From contig JAUJYZ010000767.1 of the NCBI GenBank assembly GCA_033675265.1, positions 124,001-188,000 on the forward strand: DNA of 64,000 nt, given 5' to 3'. Numbering within the stretch: the first letter of the stretch is position 1; each line of letters starts with the position of its first letter. The stretch is from Actinostola sp. cb2023 (lineage: Eukaryota > Cnidaria > Anthozoa > Actiniaria > Actinostolidae). The notes beneath the pieces are model-generated. The model was not told the origin of the DNA, did not search any database, and saw only the letters and a program-made list of their open reading frames with translations. Both the position numbers and the translations under genes were made by a program. Shown here one piece after another: positions 11,481 to 22,549 of this stretch.

Positions 11481-12908
11481 GGTGCTCTGGTCTAGGACCA
11501 CTTGACGAAGTATATCACATTCATTCATAGCCCGATTGTCGTGCAAACGTCGCGCCGGACGGCAAGTGTATCACGGCATTTCGTTATTTCACGTCCTCTT
11601 CACGACGTCGATGACAACAACCCTCGTTTTACTGATCAGTGCGCACTGCGTCATCTTCCACGTACCCTGGTTCCAGAGGCTACTGGTGCTGAGGCTTCGG
11701 ACTCGTCCTTCGGACTGGCGCCTCTCGTCAGTAGGACTCGCCTCTCGTCCTTCGGATTAGGGTATTTTCCACGCCGCGTCGCAAGCTCATTATGAAGCCA
11801 TTTTAACCGATACAGGTAAAAGGAAATAAAGAGTATTAGCTTAACGTAGCCTTGTTTAGTTTTGTTGTTTCTTCTCCAGTTTTGAATTGAACTCCTTTCT
11901 CCACTCTACCCAGGAATGTTTGTCACTCGGTCACACAACATTCTGCTGTATGTTGCTTGCGTTACGAACTGATGAAACTGCATGTTTCCATCTCATTAGT
12001 CTATTTTGTCTTTGAATCAAGCACCATAAATGATAGCCTCCTTTGCAGGCGTTCTTAGGTGAATGATATTACGAGATTAATACTGCTAACCTCCAAGGAA
12101 ACATATCTTTTAATGACAATCTTTCCCAAGTAAGTCAATCAATGTAATGCTCCAATTACTACAGCCGCAAGCTGAGGACAAAGATTTTAAATGGTGGATC
12201 TTCTTCATAAAATCTTACGTATCAGCTGCCAACAATGAAGGTGATCATAATAGTCTGCGGACTTATAATTAGCTTTGATTTTTAGTGGCGAATTTGGGCT
12301 TCAAGTTTGAGTTGTTAGATCCCAGACATGGCGTGTGTTCAAATGTTGCACTAAATTTCAAGCCGAAATGCTTGAAGTTCTGGAGTTTGGTAAAAGGCGC
12401 ACAATTAAAAACCCAAATCAATTCTGAGATATGTTTCAGTATATCATTCTAAGCTTACGTAGACGGAGTTTTAGAGATATCAGAGTACCCGCACATATAG
12501 AAAATATTAATCGCATAATAACGGTGAAATGTAAATAGGAAAAACCTGCTTTGTTAACCTTTATTTCCCACTTGTTGATTTGCAGTAAATACCTAGATTT
12601 TAACTCAGATATCATGTAACACCTTTCTAAAATGAATATCCGAAGACAGTTTCGCTTTAGCTGTCTTTATTTTTTCGTGCGATGCGATTTTCTAGAGGTA
12701 CTATTTCGCCGCTGGATTCAAGCCAATTCAGGCCGCCAGAGGCCTGGATCGATTTTCTCGATTAAAAAAAATACAACGATTTTTTTTACAAAATGAACAT
12801 CAGATCAGTGGTTTGTACAATATTCCCCTTCTTTAGATCGAATATTAATGTTTTCACTGTGGCCAGAATTTTGGCTATTTTGCTCCATCAGATGTGACAT
12901 TCTCTCTT

Positions 12909-13543
12909 AATGAGCCACATTCATGCTAATGCTCTATCTACGCACATTAATAATATAATTATGCTAATTTAATGCATGATAATATAAGTTTACTAAGTAC
13001 TAATAATTGTTTTTTTTATTCTACACACCTTTTAAACTGCTACACTTAGATTAGTGAAACATGTTGACATGACGGTTCTTCCTGGTTTGTAGCACTTGTC
13101 GGTGTACTTGTACTTGTACTGACAGTACATGTATGTGTATTTTTAAAATACGAGACAATATGAGAAAAATGTTTGCAAACTATGTCTATAGTACATCTCC
13201 ATACAATGTTTCTGTACCACTGAGTTTAAAGAAAACTAATTAAATAGACTGTACTGTACTGCACACTGTATTTTGTTATTTGAGCTTGTAACCAAAACAT
13301 TGAAATGACCATCCAGTACCACCTTAAAGCTTAACGTTTGTATATTTGAGTCCAAAGGCAGGAGCCCATTGACAGTTGGTCATAGCAAGGATTGTTTTTT
13401 TTCCTGTCGTGAGTGTACTAGTTGCTCATTAGTATGCAAGTTGCGCCTCCATCTCCTCTTACCTGTCTATAGCAAGCACTGCTGTGCAAATCTGAATATT
13501 GATTGCCTTGCATAAAAATAGTAAAATCATTATTATTATTATA

Positions 13544-13615
<72 letters not shown>

Positions 13616-14305
13616 GATGCAAAAAATACTCGATTCTGATTGGCTGAGAGCTTTGCTATTTATTCTAAACACAGTGCAATAAAGTGTAACACAGTGCAAA
13701 TTACAAACAAATCTTCGCTTTTGATTGGCTAATAAACAATATAAATTATTTTTAGCCATTCACATTGCAACAGAAAATTCCCAGAAATTCAAAAATTTCA
13801 AGATGGCGGATCTTTACTGAAAAAGGCATAAAAAATGCTACCAAATTCACAGAAAAATCAATTTCATACAGTACAAAAGGCAGAAAGAATGGAAAGAAGG
13901 ACTCGCTGCCTGTTATTCTGGAGTTAGCAAGCACCAAAAACAACATTTTCACCATTTTATAGACTCGACATGAACTGAGTTGAAGGGGGAGCCTTGACTA
14001 GAAAGGAAAACTGCGTGAAAAATGAATAACTTTGTTGGCTCTTGTAAGCAAAATATACTTCAAACTTCTACAAATGAATGACCATTCAACTTTGGTTTGG
14101 AGTGGTCAGGAAAGTAATCAAGGATATCCAGTGATTTACAGTAAGTTTATTTGAATTTCTCTCTCTAGCTGAGTGCGTGAATGAACTCTCAATTAAAAAC
14201 TGAGGTCTGACGATCATACTTTTGAGCTTTCGGGAATAGAAAATGAGAGTTATGTACTCGTTTCAACTTTCTAAAAACGATGAACAGCCTTTGTACTTAT
14301 TACTG
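12909..14305. other. No recognised gene; (TTA)n microsatellite at 13528-13614
   Basis: An ATT/TTA trinucleotide run of about 85 bases is the only distinctive feature. The rest shows no supported exon. Confidence 0.5.
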
Positions 14306-14314
14306 TTAAGTTTG

Positions 14315-15237
14315 TAGCCTGCGTGGCGGCGCAAAGGGTACGGATCGGAGGGACTAGGGATCGGAGGGGGGAAGGGGACATTCTCGTACCCAGAGCCCGC
14401 TCGTCATTTGGGTTTGTCGCTGGCTCTGGGAATCCCTGAAATTTTAGCGAATTTCATTGGCTGATGAAATCAACAATGACTGATCGTATTTGATTGGTTC
14501 ATGAGATCAACAAAGATTCAAACTTGCAAGGCGAACGAAAGGAATGACAGCGACGGTTGTATTTTCATACAATAGTATTCCGTTATTGAATTATAAAGCT
14601 ATGGAAATGAGAGTGACTGTGTAGACATAAATTGATCTGAATTCGTAAAGGGAGATCTAACAATACATAAATTATAAAAGTAAAGTAACGGCTACAGACA
14701 CAATCGATCGTACTCGCTTTGAGTATTCAAAGGAATATTTTTTTATAATTCAAGAGAAACAATAACAAAGCGGAAGACAGGAAGGTTCACATGCAAGATT
14801 ATATTAGAACATGTATTTATCGTCCAGCCTTTACCGCAACAGAGCCAGAGAAGAACCGGTGATGAACGTCGAAGGGATTTTAAACGGCTACACGAAGATA
14901 AATGTACAAACTTGTGTACTTGTTAGTTTGAATATTCAAACCAACGTAAATACTACGTAGCCAGTAGACTCTTCCACAGTACCCGCTCTCAGCGGTCTTA
15001 ATCACGGTTTGATAACTCAAACGTGGTTGGGTAATTCTGACAGATGACACTTGACAGCATGCAGGACTAGGAATTTTTAATTAGGGGGCGTTCGGTAAAA
15101 TCAAGGGTCTTCGCTGCAGGCCCTCCCTCTCCCTCTCTCCCCATTCCCCCTCCTTTTCCCCTCCTCTCCTCAGTCCCCTTCCTCCCTCCGATCCCTAGTC
15201 CCTCCGATCCGTACCCTTTGGGCCGCCACTCAGGCTA
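14315..15237. mobile_element. Mutator-like (MULE) non-autonomous element with 9-bp target duplication
   Basis: The ends TAGCCTGCGTGGCGGC... and ...GCCGCCACTCAGGCTA are inverted repeats of about 64 bp that include GGTACGGATCGGAGGGACTA. Direct copies of TTAAGTTTG lie immediately outside (14306-14314 and 15238-15246); a 9-bp target duplication is characteristic of MULEs. It encodes no transposase. Confidence 0.9.
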
Positions 15238-15404
15238 TTAAGTTTGTTGCTATAATGGCAGTATGTAGGGATTGTTGTGTTTGTAGTGTCGATTAATTTG
15301 AGTGTCAAATAAACGAGTACTTCGCTACGTGCATGCTTGTTAACATGTGTTAACATGTTGCTGTCTAATTTTCGCTAAAATGTTTGTATCTATATTATTA
15401 ATAA

Positions 15405-15592
15405 GTAATCATACGATTTCTCGTTCAATTTGGGATAATTCGCACTCGTGTGTTTTTCAAAGAGCTCAAATTGCACTCGACTTACGGTCTCGTGCAATTT
15501 GAACTCTTTGAAAAACACACTCGTGCAAATTAATCCCAAATTGAACTCGAAACCGTATGATTACCTATACTAATTATTATTATTATTATTAT

Positions 15593-15633
<41 letters not shown>

Positions 15634-15692
15634 ATCATTAGTGTGCAAGTTAAATCGTTAATTGCACTCGCACACTAATGATTACCACGTAT
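15405..15692. repeat. Two adjacent foldbacks around a (TTA)n/(GTA)n microsatellite
   Basis: 15405-15565 folds on itself (GTAATCATACGATTTCTCG pairs with CGAAACCGTATGATTAC, and TTTTTCAAAGAG pairs with CTCTTTGAAAAA). 15571-15630 is a TTA then GTA triplet run. 15630-15690 is a second hairpin (GTGGTAATCATTAGTGTGC and its complement). Confidence 0.85.
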
Positions 15693-16433
15693 TCGTGGAT
15701 TTGGATGAGAGAATGAGGTATACATTGCACGAAATTCAACGACAACGTTTCATAGAAGACTATAAAAACCATGCAGGACGTCCTTGCAATAACAGTGCCG
15801 CCACCTTTAGTTGTTGTCAATGAGCTCATCAGATCTCGTCAATGGCTTAAAAAAAGCAGACTTTTTGGATGGAAAAACTAAAATAAAAGGTTTCTCGGTG
15901 ACTTTATATGTAAAGCCTCAGAGAACAACAGATGATTTGCTTCGATGTTTACAGCCGTAGCAGAAGATAATTTTTATTTTGTGATTTTACAAAGAATCAT
16001 AAAAGCTCCCCATGTACCAAATTTAAAGAAAAAAACATGTTTAGATTTTGATAAAAACACGAATTTAGATGAAAACTTCAACCTACCTTCACGCGAAAGA
16101 GTCGTCGATGGCTACGTGGTGACTGTAAACATGAGCCAAAAACTACAGGTTGTTTCTACCTATTCACAAATCTTTGTACATAATTTTATTCTATAAACTC
16201 TTAGATAGCCATTTGAAGAAAATTTTAGCAATCCGTTTAGTTTTTCTACCTAAAAATTCCTGTCATTCTCGACTTTCCGTGGATTGAACGCACGTAATTT
16301 TCGATCAGAAAAAGGGTATACTTTGAAAAATTCTGGCTCCATAGCGAAGTCGGTGACCCCCAATTTGTATTTGTTCATTTAGCTTCTATAATGATCTTAT
16401 TTCACCATACGAAGTTTCAGGGAAAAAACATGT
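15693..16433. other. No recognised gene
   Basis: Short open frames exist but match no family I know. The phrase GGTGACCCCCA near 16350 recurs in inverted form near 33250 (GGGGGTCACCG), suggesting a decayed dispersed repeat. Confidence 0.3.
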
Positions 16434-17795
16434 TCAGTTTTTTTGCCCGCGAACGTCCTTAAACAACATAATTTGGTCTTTCTCTAAGTACGAATTTATC
16501 AAAAGACACTCATTTCCTTGTATTTTGCATTTGACAATGATATATCTTCCATCGTTATCTATTAACGTTTCACTAATCTTGTAATCTAGTTTTTGACCAA
16601 AAAGAATAGCCACTGGATCCGTGGGAAAACACCATTTCGCCTCTAAAACGTTGCTTCCAGTAATTTTCGATGTCTGGTGTACCATGCGTTTCTTGTAAAA
16701 ACGAAATCCCTGTTTGACTTCCTAATGGTCATTTAACCAATGAAGCATGTTTCTACTTTTTTTATAATTTCTAATGGAAATTAGGTACTGACGGTTTATC
16801 CCACATGATTATATAACTAATGAACTAAAGTTAGAAGATACATAAATAAATATACTTTTATATTACGTTATATGGCCAAGAACATACCGGTATCTATGTA
16901 AAGAAAAAAAATAAGGCTCAAGGATAGCGTCTGATAATAATAATAATAAGATCAAAAATAATTAAGTAATTTTAATAATGTGTGTTTAGATAAGTTTCTT
17001 ATCTGAAATCTCTGTGTCTTCAATATAAGTCTTCCAGATCCACTTGCTTGGTGACTTTTTGGATTTGGCCATCTTTATCCTTCTTAACAAAGATTTTCCC
17101 ATCCAAGGTCCATGTCGAGTGCCATTTATTCTGTTTGACTCTTTTCCTGACTTCAGCAAAGAGGGTTTTTCTTGGAGCCGTTAGATTTTCGTTAATGTAA
17201 ATCTTGGTTGCTCCGTTCAGATTGACTGTATCCAATTCAAGCGATCTTAGCTTTCGTCGTGCTCTATACATCTCCTTTTTGTACGAATACGAAGTAAATT
17301 TTACAATTATAGGTCGTATTTTCTGTTTAGAGGGGATCCTGTGGACAATATCAATATCTCTATGTTGAATTTCGACATTCGATGCTTCGCCTAGCTCTTT
17401 GACGATTTCCTCTAAGTCTTCTCCCTTTCGTTCTGGTATACCATGTATTTCTACGTTGTGTTTTCTGCATGTTATTTTGAAGGTCTTCTAGTTCCTCTGC
17501 TTTAACTTTCATCTCCTTCACTGCCTCATTTAGCATGTTTATTTGATCATCTTGCTGTTTCAAGGATTTTTTCAATTTGAAGTTTTCCTTTGTTAAATTG
17601 TCAACATTTGTCGTTTGGTATTCTAGGGCTTTTTTTAGTTCTTCGAATTCTATTTTCGTCTTCTTGCTATCCTCCATCAAGATATTTGTATTATCTTGGA
17701 CTTTCATAAGTATATTAACTCATCATGTCGAGAGTTGGAGCTCTATTTTTGGCCACTGATTCCTGAATCTCACCTTCGTTCCCTTCTTCGGCCAT
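16434..17795 (-). pseudogene. L1-like LINE relic: ORF1 (coiled coil + RRM) and start of ORF2 endonuclease
   Basis: Reading leftwards on the minus strand, an ORF1 start (MAEEGNEGEI) at 17795 is followed by a coiled coil (about 17500-17700). Then comes an RNA-recognition-like region (NVEIHGIPERKGEDL..., ending in WTLDGKIFVKK, about 17020-17460), as in L1/Tx1-type ORF1 RNA-binding proteins. After a gap, an apurinic endonuclease fragment appears with the catalytic-site motif FLQETHGT near 16690 and AILF...NSY to 16434. At least three frameshifts (near 17700, 17465 and 16640) and loss of reverse transcriptase show it is dead. It is 3'-truncated at 16434, where other sequence begins. Confidence 0.8.
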
Positions 17796-18824
17796 CTTGA
17801 ATTTTTATTTTTATTTTTTATTTTTATTTTTTTTGAGATGCTTGGCAATCGGTGAAGATTGTTGGCTCGAACTCGATGAAAGTGCCCCCCTGCCTCTCCT
17901 ACTCATTTAAAGATTTATTTTAAGTACAGCAATGTAAATAACATAATCTGAGGAGTTTTACCACCGTATTAGAGGGGTAAAACTAACCGTGGAAGTGGAC
18001 AACAGCTACTTTATGTCCGCCATGCTCGACGGCCGGCACAGGACTCCACGAGACCGAGTTGGCTATGAGCGGATCGTCAATGAGACTCCTGCCGAGTTGA
18101 CTACATGTATCTTAGCTCATAGACAACGAGGGCGAGTTGTCTAATTGCATACATAATATATAATACATAACTAGCATACATAACTTTATACCAATATTGC
18201 TTGTTTAATTTGCATAAGTAAGAAGAGTAATAATTCTATGCTAGTCATAAGAAGTACACATTTGGCTGAACTACATGTCATTGAGCTGTTTAGTTTTTAA
18301 TACCATAAGGCATAACAAATTGAAAACTAAACCAGAAAAGTTGGTTCTTTTTTTGAAAAACTTTCATAAATCAAATAACAAATGAACAAAACACGAGTCA
18401 AGAGTGGTGTAGCCTTCGTTTATTACCTTTATCACTATCAGTACTTCCTTTGACTTTGTCTTCGCTAGCTAAAGTTGAAAAATCAGCCCGAATTCGAAAA
18501 ATATTCAACTTTAACGATCGTTTCTCGCTCAGTTTCTGCAGTATCAGCCAAGGAAAACTTGCTTGAATTGTCAATGAGATGTCTATATTTATGTGCTTTT
18601 TCCATGTCTTGTTCTTGGGATTTGTTTCTCGGTCTATTTTAGCTCTTTTTAGCGAGAAAACAACTATCGGGTTTGTCCGCCATCTTGCTTCATCTTTCAC
18701 GGCCAATGGTTACCATGGTGATTCGCTACTAGGGGACTATCACTAATAGACCCCTAGTAGCGTAGCCAATCAGATTGCAGGATATGTGATAGACCACTAG
18801 TTTGTTTATACTGATATATAGAGG
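17796..18824. other. No recognised gene
   Basis: Includes an A/T-rich run just upstream of the LINE start and otherwise unremarkable sequence. A weak inverted word pair (CCCCTAGTAGCG / CGCTACTAGGGG) at 18720-18760 marks another small foldback. Confidence 0.35.
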
Positions 18825-19195
18825 TTATTAGTCGGCTAAGCATCTAATACGGCTGTGTATTTTTACGAGTCATGAAAGGCTCGCCAAAATACATGACGAG
18901 TAAAAATTCACAGCCGTATTAGATGCTTAGCCGACTAATAAGTTGTTTATTATATATTTTGTCAAAGAAACTAGCTATTCTGGTGAAAGAAAAACAACAA
19001 ATTACAGTGACATTTATGTACGAGCGCGCGCTAGCCAAAACTGTCAATTTCTCGCACGCTGATTGGTTAATTTTCATCACACGATTCTGCATGAATGATT
19101 GGAAAGACAGTTTTAAGTAACTACCCAAAATATGGTCCCATATTTCGCGCGTTCTTGTGCATATTTCGCGCGTTCTTTGACAAAAAAAATATAAT
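18825..19195. mobile_element. Foldback element, copy 1 of 2 (partner at 37610-37945)
   Basis: 18825-18942 is a near-perfect palindrome (TTATTAGTCGGCTAAGCATC...GATGCTTAGCCGACTAATAA). The following ~250 bases (CAAAGAAACTAGCTATTCTGG, CTGATTGGTTAAT) recur in reverse orientation at 37.6-37.9 kb, which defines the element. Confidence 0.8.
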
Positions 19196-19584
19196 AAATG
19201 CTATTATGGGTTGATTAGTGCAGTTTGAAAAATATATATCACAAGAGTAGTAAATAATAATGCAAGGGTTTCAAATAAATTGCACTAGCTAAATGTTTTA
19301 ATCATAATTAAACGAGAAATTCAAATACAGTGTGCACAGCGAGCCGTGCAGCGACGTGTTCACATTCAGAAACGTCTATTGTTCGCAGGAACACCATTTA
19401 GTAAAGACGGACGTATTTTTCCTGTTTTGAGAGTACAATATTCCACTCCTTTATTCTTATATCGACTTAAAAACAACTAAAGCTGCTATCTTGGAGCTTA
19501 AAGTGCATACCAGCCCTATGAGATTGTTTAAAATATATATATTCAATGTAAGCGGAATAGTTGGTGGGTTCAGTATTTTGTGAT

Positions 19585-19994
19585 TTAAAGTGCATATGAA
19601 ACGAAAAAACAGACCCCGTTTTTATTTGCTACTACGTATACGAAAGTTTACTATTTGCTTGTTTACAATGGCGTTAATAAAAAGTGAATTGAGCTACGGG
19701 AACATTTTTTATTTCGCGCACGAAGTTGGGCATTTTGGGTTTCAAAGTGCGACAATTCCCGCTCGGTCAAGCTATAGAAATGTGACGTCAAGAGTTGTGC
19801 AAACAAAGGCATGCACAACTTATGACGTCACTGAGCCATTGTCAAGGGCCCAGTCTCTTGTCACACATTTTGGTTGAAAATGATAATTTTCGAACCGCGA
19901 AAAGAAAATGTTCGCACGCTCAAAGTCGATGTTTAAATACAGCAAATGTTCAGAGAAAAACCAAACAACAATAATGTATTCATAGGCACTTTAA
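19585..19994. mobile_element. Nested TTAA MITE inside the 19.5-22.3 kb element
   Basis: TTAA at 19585 and 19991 brackets ends AGTGCATATGAA and TTCATAGGCACT, which are inverted copies. The empty site is visible in relatives: the copy near 6480 and the opposite arm near 22220 read through this point as TGATTTGAAC(T/C)TTGCG without the ~400-bp insert. Confidence 0.85.
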
Positions 19995-20410
19995 GCCTTG
20001 CGTTTATGAGTTATAGAGGTTTGAAATCTCAATATGCAAATTCGATGACGTCTACTAAGACTTCATTTATTATACAAAAACGCCCTTGTGCTGATGATTG
20101 ACATTTAAACTCATCACCAATAGATGAGCTTGGGGTTGGGTGCCACAGAGTGGGACTGACCTCGCTAATCCGAGTCCTTCACGGAGGTCACCATGGCAAG
20201 CATGCCACAGTCCACCCAAAGGTAATGCTCTCCTGTGCTTGGAGAGAGAGAAGGGACTATGGAAGTGGTTACCATGGAACCTCCATTCCAAACCAACCCC
20301 AAGCACACCAGCCACCCTGAAGTGGGGTTAGTACTAACCCCCTGAGTACACAGGTTGATGAACCAGAACAATAATTAGAGAGCTAGGAAACCATCTGTCT
20401 CACAAACTCT

Positions 20411-20935
20411 TGTTATTGATACTGCTACTGTTGTTGTTGCTGCTGCTGCCGTGATATTGGCACTGCTGCTGTTATTATTGCTGCTGTTGTTGCTACTGCT
20501 GTTGCTACTGCTGCTGTTACTGTTGCTACTGCTGTTATTGTTATTGCTGTTGCTGCTGATTGTTGCTGCTGTTACTATTGCTACTGCTGTTAGTATTGCT
20601 GTTGCTGCTGTTGCTGTCGCTCCTGCTATCGCAATTGCCACTGCTGTTGCTACTGCTGCCGTTGTCGCTGTTGCTACTGCTGCTGTTATTGCTGCTACTG
20701 CTGCTGTTACTGATAGTGCTCCCGCTGCAGCCGTTGTCACTGCTGTTACTGTTGCTATACTGCTACTGGTATTGCTGCTACTGCTGTTGTGACTGTTGCT
20801 GTGGTTATTGCTGCTGTTGTTGCAACTGTTGCTGGAGTTGCTGTTGCTACTACTGCTTTTGTTGTCACTGCTGTTGATGGTACTGCTGCTTTAGTTGTTG
20901 TAGCTATTGTTGTTGCTGGCAGTAATTCTAAATAT
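20411..20935. repeat. Cryptic CTG/TTG/CTA triplet repeat, ~525 bp
   Basis: Imperfect TGCTGT-like triplets run for over 500 bases, giving Leu/Ala/Val/Cys-only frames in every phase. It is not protein coding in any convincing way. Confidence 0.9.
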
Positions 20936-20989
20936 TTAACTGTAGTAGCTGCTACTGCGTGGTTGCGCTGCTATCTGCAAGTACAGTGC

Positions 20990-22000
20990 TAGTACCACAA
21001 AAGCCACCTGACCCGGCACTAGCAGTAGATCCGCTTTTAGCTTTTAGTATGACCCTTGGTGCCACATGACCAAGAGCAGCCTGACTGATGACTGAGCCCA
21101 GAAGTAAGTATGGTGCCACCTGACCCGGCACTGGCAGTAGATCCATGTTCTGCAACATGGGTGCCACATGACCTCGCGACAGCATGACTGAGCCCAAAAG
21201 GTTCAATGCGTTCCGCGCTGATCTGTACGTACGGTGCGACACGACCCGGCACTAGCAGATACACAATGTTTAGCATTAAGGGTGCTGCATGACCCTGGGT
21301 GTTGCATGACCCTGGGTGCTGCATGACCCTGAGTGCTGCATGACTCTGCGACAGTACAAACTGACCCGAGACGAATGACACACTTGCTTAGATCCGCAAT
21401 GATATATAAGATAAGTGCAGCATCCCTGTCATAGCCTGGTGCACCCTGTAGATAGAGGCACAGCCACAGGACATTACAAGTTTGCTTTCACTCATGAGTG
21501 AAATTGGTGAAATTGAGCAATTGGTGCCGCATGACCCAGAGACAGCACCACTGAGCCAAAACGACTGACATGCTTGCTTATTTCTGCTGTGATCTGCATG
21601 AGCAACGCCCATGTGGTCCTGCACCAGCCTAGGGTGCCCCGCACGCGCATGGGACACCCCGCAGCATGAGACACAACCGCAGGACAGTACACGTGGCTTT
21701 CATGCTTAAGTAGATCCGCCCGTTGACAATCTTGCTTAGATCCGCTACGATCTTCAAATGCGGCGCCCATGTGGCCCTGCAACAGCCTCGGGTGCCGCAC
21801 ATGGGGCACCCTGCAGCATGGGACACGACCGCAGGACAGTACACATGGCTTTCATGCTTGAGTTGATCTGCCCCTTGACAATCTTGCTTAGATCTGCAAC
21901 GATCTTCAAATGTGGTGCCCATGTAGCCCTGCAACAGCCGCGGGTGCCCCACATGCGCACATGGGGCACCCCGCAGCATGGGACACGACCGCAGGACAGC
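20990..22000. repeat. GC-rich minisatellite blocks
   Basis: 21000-21380 repeats phrases such as GGTGCCACATGACC and CTGACCCGGCACTAGCAG. 21590-22000 holds about three units of ~150-160 bp (GATCTTCAAATG.GG.GCCCATGT...GACCGCAGGACAG). The frames through it are repeat artefacts. The base composition is much more GC-rich than its surroundings. Confidence 0.85.
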
Positions 22001-22549
22001 ATTGTCTCAATTTTAACGTTGCCTAAATTTCATTTAGCCTCATTTGAAAACTTACATAATATTTTCACATTCTTTATAAATGATTTTATAACTTTTTACT
22101 CATTTCAAGAAATAAGCTCTTCTTGAAAAAGTCAAAATAAGTAATCATGGCAAATTCCTTAGTTGACGTCATCAAATTTACATGTTGAGATTTCAAACCT
22201 CTATAACTCATAAACGCAAGGTTCAAATCACAAAATACTGAACCCATCAACTATTCAGCTTATATTGAGTAGATTTTTAAAACAATCTCACAGGGGTGAT
22301 ATGCATTTTAAAAAAAACACTATTTTATGAATAAATCATTTCTTTAACAATGGTACAAATTTTGTCATAGTAGCACTTTAAGTTTGTGAATTTAATTCAC
22401 TTGGCAGGCATAGCTGCCTTGATTCAGTGAAACGAAACAAGTGGACAATGCTCAAGACATGGCTTGTAGAGATGCCATATTGTGTCGAGTATGTAATAGT
22501 CGCCCCTGGCTGGGGTAGGCAGGGGGAGGGAAGATATCATGTTGGAGAT

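Larger units (their letters stand above)
8341..12908. mobile_element. 4.6-kb foldback element with ~1.3-kb inverted arms
   Basis: The left arm (about 8341-9638) and right arm (about 11608-12908) are near-identical inverted copies. The outermost words are AGAGAGAATGTCACATCTGA and its complement, each flanked by TA. The arms carry GC-rich inner ends (GACTGGCGCCTCTCGTCAGT). There is no transposase in the arms or the loop. The loop holds smaller palindromes, a poly-C run and a nested ~345-bp element (11137-11480). The high arm identity suggests recent activity or arm homogenisation. Superfamily unassigned; a TA target is only suggested. Confidence 0.85.
19498..22311. mobile_element. 2.8-kb TTAA-target DNA transposon, non-autonomous
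   Basis: TTAA flanks both ends (19498 and 22308). The terminal sequences pair: AGTGCATACCAGCCCTATGAG against CTCACAGGGGTGATATGCATT. Pairing continues through TCAGTATTTTGTGATTT and GAGTTATAGAGGTTTGAAATCTC. TTAA targets are typical of the piggyBac and Kolobok superfamilies; no transposase is present to decide between them. It carries a nested element, a CTG-type triplet block and a minisatellite. Confidence 0.75.

Noticed and set aside
9444..11795. Frames repeated at 9444-9740 (-) and 11502-11795 (+) as a conserved gene pair
   Set aside because: They are the two inverted arms of the foldback element, hence identical by duplication, with no domain.
13418..13759. 113-residue minus-strand frame with a poly-isoleucine run
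   Set aside because: The run is the (TTA)n microsatellite; flanks have no coding signs.
20375..20992. Leu-rich, Ala/Val-rich, Ser/Asn-rich and Cys-rich proteins on both strands
   Set aside because: All come from one triplet microsatellite read in different phases.
20952..22002. Overlapping ~100-residue frames with repeated HVAP/RATWAPH phrases
   Set aside because: Minisatellite units give the repetition; no start context, splice sites or known domain.
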